Source: Nostoc parmelioides FACHB-3921 (lineage in GTDB: Bacteria > Cyanobacteriota > Cyanobacteriia > Cyanobacteriales > Nostocaceae). Taken from it: DNA of 64,000 nt. The DNA lies in the NCBI RefSeq assembly GCF_014696625.1, contig NZ_JACJQL010000007.1, forward strand, positions 104,545 to 168,544, given 5' to 3'. Made by a program: the position numbers and the translations under genes. A model generated the notes under the pieces. The model had not been told where the DNA came from, did no database searches, and saw only the letters and a program-made list of their open reading frames with translations. Each line of letters opens with the position of its first letter. The stretch's first letter is position 1. Positions 35,585 through 45,079 of the stretch are shown here, piece by piece.

Positions 35585-38500
35585 ATGAACGAACAGCGTC
35601 AGCAAGCCTATCTCAACCTTATTCGCAGCCTGTTAGATTCTCCCAGTGGTGAAGAAGCGGAGATTTTAGCAGTAAACCAAGAATTACTTGATGCTGGCTT
35701 TGTGCAGACGGTAGAAGAAGTAGCACAGATGTTTTCACAGCAAGGGGATGAGAATACAGCAAATTGGTTGCAAGGTTTGGCAACGCAACTAAGGGAAGCG
35801 TTGAATCTAAATACTAAAGTAGATTTGCAATCTTTCAGTGATGAGAAGATACAGACATATTACCAATTCTTGATGCAGGTACTACAAGCAACCGCAGACG
35901 GCAAAGGTGATTCCCAGGTTGTTTACCCCTTGCTGGCAAAGAATACAGACAAACTCGACGGAGTGTTAGCCGAAATATTGCGCCGTTGGGTGACAAAAGC
36001 ACTGGGGAAAGTAGAAGCACATGAGGTAGAAAAGCTAGCAGTAATTATTATCGATTTTAGCAATCTAATTCAGCAATTCCCCTTGGGTGACAAAGCTAGC
36101 AATCTGGAAATTGCTATCACTGGCTATGAAATCGTGCTAACCGTCAGAACCAGGGAAGCTTTGCCTCTAGAATGGGCAGCAACGCAAAATAATCTCGCTG
36201 CTGCTTACGTAGATAGAATTCAAGGAGACAAGGCAGAAAATATCGAAAATGCGATCGCTGCTCATACTGCTGCTTTAACTGTCTACACCAGAGAAGCTTT
36301 GCCTCTAGATTGGGCGATGACGCAATATAATCTCGCAAATGCCTACAGGGAGAGAATTGAAGGAGACAAGGCAGATAACATCGAAAATGCCGTCGCTGCT
36401 TCTACTGCGGCTTTAAGTGTCTACACCAGAGAAGCTTTACCTGGTGATTGGGCAGAAACGCAAAATAATCTCGGACTTGGCTACAAGGATAGAATCAAAG
36501 GAGACAAGGCAGATAACATCGAAAATGCGATCGCTGCTTTTAATGCTGCTTTAAGTTTCCAAACTAGAGAAGCTTTACCTGCTGATTGGGCAGGAACGCA
36601 AAATAATCTCGGACTTGCCTACAGGGATAGAATCAAAGGAGACAGAGCAGATAACATCGAAAATGCGATCGCTGCTTTTAATGCTGCTTTAAGTTTCCAA
36701 ACTAGAGAAGCTCTGCCTCGTGATTGGGCAATGACGCAAAATAATCTGGCTTCCGCCTACTATTCTAGAATCAAAGGAGACAGGGCAGATAACATCGAAA
36801 ATGCGATCGTTGCTATTAATGCTGCTTTAAGTGTCTACACCAGAGAAGCTTTGCCTATTAGTTGGGCAATGACGCAAAACCATCTCGGACTTGCCTACAG
36901 GCATAGAATTAAAGGAGACAAGGCAGATAACATCGAAAAAGCTATCGCTGCATTTACTGCGGCTTTAAGTGTCTACACCAGAGAAGCTTTGCCTCAAGAC
37001 TGGGCAGGAACGCAAAATAATCTCGCTGCTGCTTACTTAGATAGAATCAAAGGAGACAAGGCAGATAACATCGAAAATGCGATCGTTGCTATTAATGCGG
37101 CTTTAAGTGTCTACACCAGAGAAGCTTTGCCTATTAGTTGGGCAGCGACGCAAAATAATCTCGGACTTGCCTACCGCAATAGAATTAAAGGAGACAAGGC
37201 AGATAACATCGAAAAAGCTATCGCTGCATTTACTGCGGCTTTAACTTTCAGAAATAAGGAAGCTTTGCCTCAAGACTGGGCAGGAACGCAAAATAATCTC
37301 GCTGCTGCTTACTTAGATAGAATCAAAGGAGACAAGGCAGATAACATCGAAAATGCCATCGCTGCTTATACTGCTGCTTTAACTGTCTACACCAGAGAAG
37401 CTTTGCCTATTAGTTGGGCAGCGACGCAAAATAATCTCGCGGCTGCCTACAGGGAGAGAATTAAAGGAGACAAGGCAGATAACATCGAAAATGCCATCGC
37501 TGCTTATACTGCTGCTTTAACTGTCAGAACTAGAGAAGCTTTGCCTCAAGATTGGGCAATGACGCAAAATAATCTCGCAATTGCCTACTATTTGAGAATC
37601 AAAGGAGACAAGGCAGATAACATCAAAAATGCGATCGCTGCTTATACTGCTGCTTTAACTGTCAGAACTAGAGAAGCTTTGCCTCAAAACCATGCAGAAA
37701 CTTTGTTTGGACTGGGAAGAACTTACCAAGATGTAAATTGGTTTGATTTAGCATACAATGCCTTTAAGTCTGCTATTGACACAGTAGAATCTTTACGGTC
37801 AGAAATAGTATCTGGTGAAGAAAGCAAACGTAAACAAGCGGAACAATTTAACAAAGTTTATAGCCGCATAGTAGAAGTTTGCTTGAAATTAAGTAATATC
37901 ACGGCAGCGATTGAATATGTTGAGCGTAGTAAAACCCGCAGTTTAGTTGAACAAATTCTTGAACGTGACTCTACAACCATCTTCCCTCCAGAAGTAGTCA
38001 CTCAACTAGAAACATACAGGGATGAAATAGCCACAGGACAATATCAAATCCAAAATAGCAAAGCTGAAAATCCCCAAGTTCTAGCACAACATCTGCAACA
38101 ATTGAGACAACAGCGTAATGAATTGCAAAACCGCTATTTACCTGTTGGTTATGGTTTCAAGTTTGATTCATTCCAGCCTACTTTGGATGACCGTACAGCC
38201 ATTATCGAGTGGTATATTCTCAATGACAAAATTCTGGCTTTTATTGTCACAAAACAAGGAGAGGTAACAGTTTGGCAATCCCAACCAGAAGACCGAGAAG
38301 CTTTAGTAAATTGGCGAATTCAATATTTACGAAACTACTATAGTCAAAAAGACAAATGGCTAAATAACTTAGGGCAATCACTCAAAGAATTAGCTTCGAT
38401 TCTGCACATTGATGAAATATTAACCCGGATACCACAGCACTGCGATCAACTCATCCTAATTCCCCATACATTCTTGCATTTATTCCCCCTTCATGCGCTG

Positions 38501-39400
38501 CCAGTAAATCAAAGTTCTGAAAATTCGTCTTGTCTTCTAGATTTGTTTCCTAGTGGTGTCAGCTATGCACCCAGTTGTCAACTACTGCAACAGGTACAAC
38601 AGCGCCAACGTCCTGATTTTCAATCCCTGTTTGCGATTCAAAACCCCACAGGTGATTTAAATTATACAGATTTAGAAGTACAAGTTATTCAAAGCTACTT
38701 TAATCCTGCCAACGTCTTGAAAAAAACAGATGCGACACTCACCGCAATTAATAATTGCGACTTAAATACTTACCACTGCGCCCACTTTAGCTGTCACGGG
38801 TATTTTAACTTAACAAACGCTGGTAAATCAGCCCTAATTTTAGCAAATGCACCCACAGCAGACACATCAACAAAACCAGACTCTGAACGTTACTTAAATG
38901 TGCGAGCAGGAGAAACTCACGATTTAGAAAAATGTCTTACCCTAGATAAAATCTTTGCTCTGCAATTAGAAAAATGTCGCCTCGTTACCCTTTCCGCTTG
39001 CGAAACTGGATTGATTGATTTTGACAATACCAGTGATGAATATATTGGTTTACCTAGCGGTTTTCTGTTAGCTGGTAGTAAAGCTGTAGTCAGTAGTTTG
39101 TGGACTGTCAGCGATTTATCTACAGCATTTTTGATGATGAAATTTTATGAAAACCTGCAAACAATAAATAATGTCTCTTTAGCACTCAATCAAGCACAAG
39201 AATGGCTACGAAATTTAACCACAGAAGAATTTGCAGCACTATTAGTTAAATATCATCCACAAATTGAAGAAATTTTTGCTCAACTTCCCAAAGAAAAGCA
39301 GCCAGTCGCTAGAGCAATATTAAAAAGAACCAGCAAGCGCAAACCCCACCCTTTTGCAGCACCGTTTTACTGGGCAGGATTTACAGCTACAGGGCTTTAA
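35585..39400 (+). CDS. TPR-repeat protein with C-terminal CHAT protease domain
   Basis: 1271 residues. N-terminal helical region (1-189), 11 TPR-like units of exactly 46 residues (190-695, pattern REALPxDWAxTQNNLxxAY), a partial twelfth, a coiled-coil stretch (about 750-860) and a CHAT caspase-like domain with the expected dyad: His1071 in HFSCHG and Cys1139 in LSACETG, followed by GFLLAGSKAVVSSLWTVSD. Known CHAT proteins are cysteine peptidases in programmed death, gasdermin activation or CRISPR-linked defence. The trigger and target here are unknown. I choose the ATG at 35585 (MNEQRQQAYLN); ATG at 35555 would add ten residues. Its end overlaps the convergent gene by four bases. Confidence 0.85.
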   Translation: MNEQRQQAYLNLIRSLLDSPSGEEAEILAVNQELLDAGFVQTVEEVAQMFSQQGDENTANWLQGLATQLREALNLNTKVDLQSFSDEKIQTYYQFLMQVLQATADGKGDSQVVYPLLAKNTDKLDGVLAEILRRWVTKALGKVEAHEVEKLAVIIIDFSNLIQQFPLGDKASNLEIAITGYEIVLTVRTREALPLEWAATQNNLAAAYVDRIQGDKAENIENAIAAHTAALTVYTREALPLDWAMTQYNLANAYRERIEGDKADNIENAVAASTAALSVYTREALPGDWAETQNNLGLGYKDRIKGDKADNIENAIAAFNAALSFQTREALPADWAGTQNNLGLAYRDRIKGDRADNIENAIAAFNAALSFQTREALPRDWAMTQNNLASAYYSRIKGDRADNIENAIVAINAALSVYTREALPISWAMTQNHLGLAYRHRIKGDKADNIEKAIAAFTAALSVYTREALPQDWAGTQNNLAAAYLDRIKGDKADNIENAIVAINAALSVYTREALPISWAATQNNLGLAYRNRIKGDKADNIEKAIAAFTAALTFRNKEALPQDWAGTQNNLAAAYLDRIKGDKADNIENAIAAYTAALTVYTREALPISWAATQNNLAAAYRERIKGDKADNIENAIAAYTAALTVRTREALPQDWAMTQNNLAIAYYLRIKGDKADNIKNAIAAYTAALTVRTREALPQNHAETLFGLGRTYQDVNWFDLAYNAFKSAIDTVESLRSEIVSGEESKRKQAEQFNKVYSRIVEVCLKLSNITAAIEYVERSKTRSLVEQILERDSTTIFPPEVVTQLETYRDEIATGQYQIQNSKAENPQVLAQHLQQLRQQRNELQNRYLPVGYGFKFDSFQPTLDDRTAIIEWYILNDKILAFIVTKQGEVTVWQSQPEDREALVNWRIQYLRNYYSQKDKWLNNLGQSLKELASILHIDEILTRIPQHCDQLILIPHTFLHLFPLHALPVNQSSENSSCLLDLFPSGVSYAPSCQLLQQVQQRQRPDFQSLFAIQNPTGDLNYTDLEVQVIQSYFNPANVLKKTDATLTAINNCDLNTYHCAHFSCHGYFNLTNAGKSALILANAPTADTSTKPDSERYLNVRAGETHDLEKCLTLDKIFALQLEKCRLVTLSACETGLIDFDNTSDEYIGLPSGFLLAGSKAVVSSLWTVSDLSTAFLMMKFYENLQTINNVSLALNQAQEWLRNLTTEEFAALLVKYHPQIEEIFAQLPKEKQPVARAILKRTSKRKPHPFAAPFYWAGFTATGL
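36152..37669 (+). repeat. Eleven 138-bp tandem repeats inside the TPR-CHAT gene
   Basis: Eleven units of exactly 138 bp (46 codons) run from 36152 to 37669, with a partial twelfth from 37670. Units 6-7 and 8-9 are near copies of each other as dimers (ISWA unit followed by QDWAGTQ unit), evidence for recent duplication by recombination. Confidence 0.9.
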
Positions 39401-39777
39401 GATTCAGGTTTGGCAGTTTCACAAAACTGCTTCTTGCCGATTTTGACAACATAAATTACTACTGGAGTTGCCAAGGCTACGGGAATATTACCACTAGCTG
39501 CGAGATAGGCGATCGCCGCAGTCAATACTCCCGTTATCAACTCGTCAAATTCTTCCTGACAAATAATATTGCTGAGTTTTTCGGCTAATTTCTCTAAATA
39601 ATTTGAATCTCCTCTCAAGCTAACTTCTGCGTCGGTTGTCTCAATAGCAATTAACTGTGTTGCGGCTTCCAAATCTCCCTCACACTCTTCTATAGCATCT
39701 AAAGCCGCTAAAGCCTCTGGGCTATTTGCCAACTGGCTGCGAAACTGGCTAATTTCTTCTGGTGTAACGGTAAGCAT
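39397..39777 (-). CDS. Small protein with C-terminal membrane helix, convergent with TPR-CHAT
   Basis: 126 residues: helical acidic N-terminal half (ISQFRSQLANSPEALAALDAIEECEGDLEAATQLI by region, residues 9-45), then LAEKLSNIICQEEFDELITGV and a hydrophobic stretch (about residues 86-112, TAAIAYLAASGNIPVALATPVVIYV by region) and a Lys-rich end with KKQFCET. Family not recognised. ATG start. Its stop codon overlaps the end of the TPR-CHAT gene by four bases, tail to tail. A membrane-active partner or substrate of the CHAT protease is a thought only. Confidence 0.65.
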   Translation of the reverse strand: MLTVTPEEISQFRSQLANSPEALAALDAIEECEGDLEAATQLIAIETTDAEVSLRGDSNYLEKLAEKLSNIICQEEFDELITGVLTAAIAYLAASGNIPVALATPVVIYVVKIGKKQFCETAKPES

Positions 39778-39973
39778 TTAATAGTTTTAGGCAGTAAATA
39801 CACAAATAACTAGACGATTGTACATTGTCATGACTCTAGTGTGACAAAGTTAAGGGTAAAGTCACATTCTTTCTGGTAATTAGCAAGTCATAATGACCAA
39901 ATAGCTTATATACTAGGTGTGCCAAAGGAGTTCACCTTCTTTGGCATATTTAGTTTTGAATTTTGAATTTTAT

Positions 39974-41329
39974 ATGTCTTGGTCTGTTACTTTAAATCAA
40001 CTAATTGATGTTCTTTTAGCTCGTCCGGTAAATATATCTGAAGCTGCTTTGACACAAGTTAGCAGTGGTATCCAAACAGATACGCGGATTATCAAGCCTG
40101 GGGAAGTTTTTCTGGCTTTCCGGGGGGAAAAGTTTGATGGACATGAGTTTGTCCAGACAGCGATCGCTCGTGGTGAGATCGCGGCTATTGTTGATGATGA
40201 TTACGAGAACCCAGGATTACCTGTCTTACAAGTCAGCAATACCCTAGAGGCTTATCAAAAACTGGGTAGATGGTGGCGCGATCGCTTCGATATACCAGTG
40301 ATTGGGGTGACGGGTTCGGTAGGGAAAACCACTACCAAAGAATTGATCGCCGCAGTGTTGGAGACAAAAGGCAATGTCCTCAAGACTTATGGCAATTACA
40401 ACAACGAAATCGGTGTGCCGAAAACCCTGTTAGAACTGAATGCTGAACATGATTACGCCGTGATTGAAATGGCGATGCGGGGTAGGGGACAAATTGCCGA
40501 ACTCGCACAGATAGCGCGTCCCACAATTGGGGTGATTACCAACGTCGGGACGGCACATATTGAGTTATTGGGTTCAGAAGTGGCAATAGCTGAGGCAAAA
40601 TGTGAGTTATTAGCCGAAATGCCCAAAGATAGTGTAGCGATTCTCAACCATGATAATCCTTTGTTGATGGCGACGGCGGCGAAATTTTGGTCAGGGGAAG
40701 TATTAACTTATGGTTTGTCTGGTGGGGATATTCAAGGTTCCCTAGTTGATAATGCCATTGTGGAAGTGGCTGGATTACGTCTACCTTTACCTTTACCTGG
40801 TCGTCACAATGCAACTAATTATTTAGCAGCTTTGGCGGTGGCGAAGGTGTTAGGGATTGAATGGTCAAGCTTACAAGCTGGTGTTACGGTGAATATGCCG
40901 ACTGGGCGATCGCAGCGTTTTAGTTTGCCCAATGATGTTTTAATATTAGATGAGACTTATAATGCTGCACCAGAAGCGATGTTAGCAGCATTGCAGTTAT
41001 TAGCCGATACACCAGGGAAACGGAAAATTGCGGTGTTGGGAGCGATGAAAGAATTAGGCGAGCGATCAGCACAGTTACACCAACGGGTAGGGGAAACGGT
41101 ACGGAATTTAAAATTAGATGGTTTGCTGGTGTTAGTTGATGGTGAAGATGCGGAAGCGATCGCCAGAAGTGCTGAGGGAATCCCATCTGAGTGTTTTGCC
41201 ACCCATGCTGATTTGGTTGCTCGATTGACGACATTTGTGCAGGGGGGCGATCGTTTGTTGTTTAAGGCGGCTCATTCTGTGGGATTGGATCGGGTAGTGA
41301 GTCAGTTACGGGCTGAGTTTTCTAGTTAG
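39974..41329 (+). CDS. murF: UDP-N-acetylmuramoyl-tripeptide--D-alanyl-D-alanine ligase
   Basis: Adds D-Ala-D-Ala to the UDP-MurNAc-tripeptide, the last cytoplasmic step of the peptidoglycan precursor. Three Mur-ligase domains are visible: N-terminal substrate domain (IQTDTRIIKPGEVFLAFRGEKFDG by region), ATP-binding VIGVTGSVGKTTTKEL with YGNYNNEIGVP, and a C-terminal domain with DETYNAAPEAM and AVLGAMKELGE. I choose the ATG at 39974 (451 residues, MSWSVTLNQLIDVLL); the in-frame GTG at 39917 would place an ATTTTGAA-type non-coding repeat inside the protein. Confidence 0.95.
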   Translation: MSWSVTLNQLIDVLLARPVNISEAALTQVSSGIQTDTRIIKPGEVFLAFRGEKFDGHEFVQTAIARGEIAAIVDDDYENPGLPVLQVSNTLEAYQKLGRWWRDRFDIPVIGVTGSVGKTTTKELIAAVLETKGNVLKTYGNYNNEIGVPKTLLELNAEHDYAVIEMAMRGRGQIAELAQIARPTIGVITNVGTAHIELLGSEVAIAEAKCELLAEMPKDSVAILNHDNPLLMATAAKFWSGEVLTYGLSGGDIQGSLVDNAIVEVAGLRLPLPLPGRHNATNYLAALAVAKVLGIEWSSLQAGVTVNMPTGRSQRFSLPNDVLILDETYNAAPEAMLAALQLLADTPGKRKIAVLGAMKELGERSAQLHQRVGETVRNLKLDGLLVLVDGEDAEAIARSAEGIPSECFATHADLVARLTTFVQGGDRLLFKAAHSVGLDRVVSQLRAEFSS

Positions 41330-41340
41330 GTGGGGCTTTT

Positions 41341-41415
41341 TTAAACGCGGAGGGGCGCGGTAGACGCTTTTGCGGCTTGCCGCAGGCTGGGAGGCGCGGA
41401 GGTACGCGGAGTTTT
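41341..41415. repeat. Short G-rich repeat between convergent genes
   Basis: ACGCGGAGG-type units occur at both ends (41345-41353, and twice near 41394-41410), with a GGCTTGCCGCAGGCTGG core. This is one of the multicopy intergenic short repeats of Nostoc genomes. A run of T follows. Confidence 0.5.
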
Positions 41416-42834
41416 TTATTTAGTTTCTATGTTCAACAGGGCTATTTGTTGTAGTTGTTGGCGATTGATTTTACCTTGGGAGTTACGGGGTAAGGTATTT
41501 AATGGAATCCAATGTTTGGGGATTTTAAATCTGCTGAGTTGATGGGAGATGGCGGTTTTAATTTCACTGATCGATGTATTGGTATCTTTGGGAATATAAA
41601 TTGCTGTTAATGCTTGTCCCCATTGTTGATCTGGTATACCAATTACGCAAACATCAGCTACCATTTGTGTGGCGCGGATGGCTGATTCTATTTCTATGGG
41701 GTAGATGTTTTCTCCACCTGTGATGATTTTGTCGCTGTTTCTGCCGACAATATTTAAATAACCATGCTCATCTAAAAAACCTAAATCATCTACCTGTAAA
41801 TAATGTTGGTTCTGCACAAGTTGGGGATAATAACCAAGGGATAAAGATTGAGCTTGAATTGTAATATTTCCTATGTGATTTGCTGGTAGGAATTCCCCTT
41901 GTTGATTACAAATTCTCACTTGGGCATGGGGAAGAATTTGACCACTGTTAATTTTACCATTCAAAAAATCATCTGGTTTAAGGGTGGCAATTTGAGAGGC
42001 GGTTTCTGTCATTCCATAGGTGGGTGCTAATCGAATGCTATGGAATTTGGCTTTTTCTAATAATTCATCCCAAGCCGGCGCACCACCTAAAAGTACGGTG
42101 TTGAATTGGGATAACCATGTAGTTAATTCTAAGTTTTGTAGTAGGCGTTGTAACTGTGTCGGTACTAAAGATATGAAAAATTCTGTAGGTTTAACTTGGG
42201 ATATTTGATTGATTTCTAATGATTTAAATGGTTGAATTACTAACTTACCGCCTGTGATAAAAGAACGAATAAACTGCATTAAACCACTGACATGATATAG
42301 GGGTAAAACACAATATGAATTAACTTGTTTGATTTGAAAATATTCTCTAAATCCCTGCACTGAAGCCGTGAGGGTTTCCCAAGTATGGATGGCGAATTTA
42401 ATTTGTCCCGATGAGCCACCGGTGGGAATCATGATGAGTGGGGAGTGGGGAAGGTGGGGCCCCCTCTGGGGATAAGGGGTAATGGGGATTGGGGATTGGG
42501 GAGTTGTTGAGTTTTGAGTTGATTTGTCTTTAGTTTCTAAGCCTAAAATAATATCTGGTTGGACTAAATTAAATACTTGATGCCATTCTTGTTCTCCCCA
42601 GTCTGGGTTACAGAGGAAAACTTGACAATTAGCAGCACAGGCGGCGATAAAACTAGCTAGAAAGTTTACGGGTTCACGTTCGGCTAGGATGATTTTTGAT
42701 GATGTCTCTGGTGTTGAGAGTTGGCTAAGTTGTAAGTAGAGTTCTGTGGCTTTTTGGTGAAATTCTCGGCTGTCATAACCAATCAGCCAATCATGGTGAG
42801 TGAGGCGATTCAGATAGGCTAAGGGTTGTTCCAT
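41416..42834 (-). CDS. menE: 2-succinylbenzoate--CoA ligase (phylloquinone pathway)
   Basis: Activates o-succinylbenzoate to its CoA ester for phylloquinone. 472 residues of the acyl-adenylate superfamily: motif A3 as PTGGSSGQIKFA, A5-like APTYGMTETAS, A7 VDDLGFLDEHGYLNIVGRNSDKIITGGENIYP by parts, and the A10 Lys in NSQGKINRQQL. Just before A3, residues about 108-135 (TTPQSPIPITPYPQRG and on) are encoded by a G/C-rich genomic repeat at 42434-42503, which is not part of the family. It overlaps menC by 16 bases. Confidence 0.9.
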   Translation of the reverse strand: MEQPLAYLNRLTHHDWLIGYDSREFHQKATELYLQLSQLSTPETSSKIILAEREPVNFLASFIAACAANCQVFLCNPDWGEQEWHQVFNLVQPDIILGLETKDKSTQNSTTPQSPIPITPYPQRGPHLPHSPLIMIPTGGSSGQIKFAIHTWETLTASVQGFREYFQIKQVNSYCVLPLYHVSGLMQFIRSFITGGKLVIQPFKSLEINQISQVKPTEFFISLVPTQLQRLLQNLELTTWLSQFNTVLLGGAPAWDELLEKAKFHSIRLAPTYGMTETASQIATLKPDDFLNGKINSGQILPHAQVRICNQQGEFLPANHIGNITIQAQSLSLGYYPQLVQNQHYLQVDDLGFLDEHGYLNIVGRNSDKIITGGENIYPIEIESAIRATQMVADVCVIGIPDQQWGQALTAIYIPKDTNTSISEIKTAISHQLSRFKIPKHWIPLNTLPRNSQGKINRQQLQQIALLNIETK

Positions 42835-43781
42835 AAACTTTGCAGCCAGTTTTCTGCTTCTTGGTGAAAAAGGTGGTTAACGCCAAAACCAACAGCCCTA
42901 TTGTTACGAGATAATTCTGCTGCTAGTTGGAGTGATGCTTTTCTGGCGATCGCCGTTTCAAATACAGATGAGAATACCGCGTCAATCTCATGCTGTTGAC
43001 AAAACTGTCGTAGGCAAGAGGGGGAACCAGCGATCGCCGGTTTAATCACAAACACTTCCCGCCAACCTTGTGCATAACAAGCAGCTAGTTGTTTGAGGTT
43101 AGCTACAGATTCATCTAAAGCGATCGCTGTAGGATAAGCTTCACTCAATTCCAACATTTGGGAAAATTGCTCAACGGGTAATGGTTGTTCAATAAATTCC
43201 ACTTCTATGGGTAAATTATCACAAGCCTGTAACCATAGGTGAGCTTCTGGATAACTTAGTCCTGCGTTAGCATCTAATCGCAGTTTTGCAGATGCAGGTA
43301 AACTTTTTGTGAGTAAGTCAAAAATTCTCAATTCTTGGGCGACTTCACCCACGGCTATTTTCCATTTAAAGGTGCGATATCCTTCGTCCCACAAACTTCG
43401 CCATTGATGTAATGCTGCTTCTCCGGCTGGTAATAAGGCGCTGAATTGAGCATGAGTTGTTGTTACATCCTCCCCACTCCCCATTGCTTCCAACGCCGAC
43501 TCAAAGCCAAATTGACACGCTGGTAAATCATCGGGAATGGAAAAAATGATTTCTTGGGTGATTTCTTCTGGTAATTGGCGACAAAAATCTAAAGCCTGTT
43601 CTAAAGTCTCGGAACCAAACCAGCTAATGGGTGCGATTTCTCCCCAGCCGACTTTACCTGTGGTATCTGTAAGACGGAGAATAATTGCCTCGCGCACTTC
43701 CCAGATACCATGATTAGTAATGAGCGATCGCACAAATTTTCGGGCTATGGGGCGAAAGCTGAATTCATAATTGGGAAACAC
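42819..43781 (-). CDS. menC: o-Succinylbenzoate synthase
   Basis: Dehydrates SHCHC to o-succinylbenzoate. Enolase-superfamily protein, 320 residues, with the Lys pair in TFKWKIAVGEV, metal ligands in LRLDANAGLS, FIEQPLP and ALDESVAN, and the second catalytic Lys in VFVIKPAIAGS. The start is GTG. A short stretch GSGEDVTTTHAQF near residue 101 falls on CCTCCCCACTCCCCAT-type repeat DNA. The gene overlaps menE and is preceded by ATTCAAA repeats. Being in line with menA and menE supports MenC over other muconate-lactonizing-type enzymes. Confidence 0.9.
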   Translation of the reverse strand: MFPNYEFSFRPIARKFVRSLITNHGIWEVREAIILRLTDTTGKVGWGEIAPISWFGSETLEQALDFCRQLPEEITQEIIFSIPDDLPACQFGFESALEAMGSGEDVTTTHAQFSALLPAGEAALHQWRSLWDEGYRTFKWKIAVGEVAQELRIFDLLTKSLPASAKLRLDANAGLSYPEAHLWLQACDNLPIEVEFIEQPLPVEQFSQMLELSEAYPTAIALDESVANLKQLAACYAQGWREVFVIKPAIAGSPSCLRQFCQQHEIDAVFSSVFETAIARKASLQLAAELSRNNRAVGFGVNHLFHQEAENWLQSLWNNP

Positions 43782-43787
43782 ATTAAC

Positions 43788-43820
43788 AATTCAAAATTCA
43801 AAATTCAAAATTCAAAATAC
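43788..43820. repeat. ATTCAAA heptamer tandem repeat
   Basis: Four to five copies of ATTCAAA(A) between menA and menC. Related repeats are at 39952-39973, 44813-44828 and 59903-59951. Confidence 0.8.
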
Positions 43821-43893
43821 CCTACTCTAAGGCTACGCCAACAAAATTAAAGACATTTTGCCTACTGCACGCTGTTCGCGTTCAGACGGGGAT

Positions 43894-44799
43894 TTAAATC
43901 CCTGCAATCACAAATCCCAAACCCAGCAATAAACAACTCCAGAAATGCACGGCTACGGCGATGAATTTACAATTGCTGACTTTTTCTGGTTGGTTGTGGT
44001 TTTGCTGGACGTGGCGACATAGCTTGAAGGCGTAAGGTAAACTTAGCCAACTTAACAGCGTCCACACAGGGAAGAATCCCAAGAGTACAAATAGCAAGCT
44101 GAAGGGGTAAATGCTGGCTGTAAACCAAGTGAGAACTTTTGCTCCGTTGGCTGTACCTAAGCGGACGATGGGCGATCGCTTACCTGCTTTGATGTCATCA
44201 TCAACTTGGTGAAAGTGGGAGCAAAATAAAACTAAACTTGTGACAATCCCGACAATGACGGAGGCGGCTAAACTTGTGATTGACCAAGTTTGGGTTTGGC
44301 TATAGTATCCTGCTGACACGCCCAAAGGCCCGAAGGCAAAAAAGCACAGAATTTCCCCTAATCCTTGGTATCCTAAACGAAAGGGAGGCCCTTGGTACAT
44401 ATAGCCTAAACCGCAGCATAACAGGATGATGCTGATAATTGTGGGGTCTTGTTGCCAAGTGGCGATCGCTAATATCCCCAATAAACCGGAAATTAGACAC
44501 AAGTTTCCTAACAAAAACACCAAAGCCTTCTTGCCAGTTAAATTTACTAAAGAATGATGTTTATTTACATCAATTCCTGTTTCTGAATCGAATACATCAT
44601 TACTGATATTTTCCCAAGCCAGAATTAAAATTGCGGCAACAATAAAAGTAGAAAATACTGCTAAATTAAAAACTTTATTCTCAGCAAATGCAACTGCGCC
44701 TCCTACCCAAATAGGCATGATGGCAACACTATACATCGGCGGTTTAATTGCCGCCATCCATAGCTTAATTTTAGGATGAGAAATTTGCTTTGTAGTCAT
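43894..44799 (-). CDS. menA: 1,4-dihydroxy-2-naphthoate phytyltransferase
   Basis: UbiA-family membrane prenyltransferase attaching the phytyl chain to dihydroxynaphthoate. About eight membrane helices; the first Asp-rich motif is NISNDVFDSETGID (residues about 66-79) and the second QVDDDIKAGKRSPIVRLG. I choose the ATG at 44799 (MTTKQISHPKIKLW, 301 residues); the TTG at 44820 would add seven residues over an ATTCAAAA repeat. It is divergent from menF and in line with menC and menE. Confidence 0.93.
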   Translation of the reverse strand: MTTKQISHPKIKLWMAAIKPPMYSVAIMPIWVGGAVAFAENKVFNLAVFSTFIVAAILILAWENISNDVFDSETGIDVNKHHSLVNLTGKKALVFLLGNLCLISGLLGILAIATWQQDPTIISIILLCCGLGYMYQGPPFRLGYQGLGEILCFFAFGPLGVSAGYYSQTQTWSITSLAASVIVGIVTSLVLFCSHFHQVDDDIKAGKRSPIVRLGTANGAKVLTWFTASIYPFSLLFVLLGFFPVWTLLSWLSLPYAFKLCRHVQQNHNQPEKVSNCKFIAVAVHFWSCLLLGLGFVIAGI

Positions 44800-45079
44800 C
44801 AGTCGTGGTAAAAAATTCAAAATTGAAAATTACAAACAATACCTCTAGCTAGTAGAGTACAGGTTCAATAAAGCTAGTATATTTTTTGGAAGTATCTCTC
44901 ACATCCCCACACCCTTACACCCACCCCTAAAGAGCTTTGGTAAGAGTCTAGGAACACCATCAACAAGAAAAATCATACTCTGGTGAAATGGTGACTGAAT
45001 ATGTTACCTGTAGAAATACGACCATGATTAATTACACTTTGGAAGATAACTTAAAAAAAATTTACTATTTTTTACATCC

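Noticed and set aside
36152..37669. Possible CRISPR or satellite DNA
   Set aside because: The 138-bp period equals 46 codons in an open frame encoding TPR-like units; it is a coding array.
35585..39400. TPR-CHAT as the protease of a CRISPR type III-E (Craspase) system
   Set aside because: No gRAMP/Cas7-11, Cas1 or array nearby; the TPR pattern is the common NNLxxAY type of cyanobacterial CHAT proteins.
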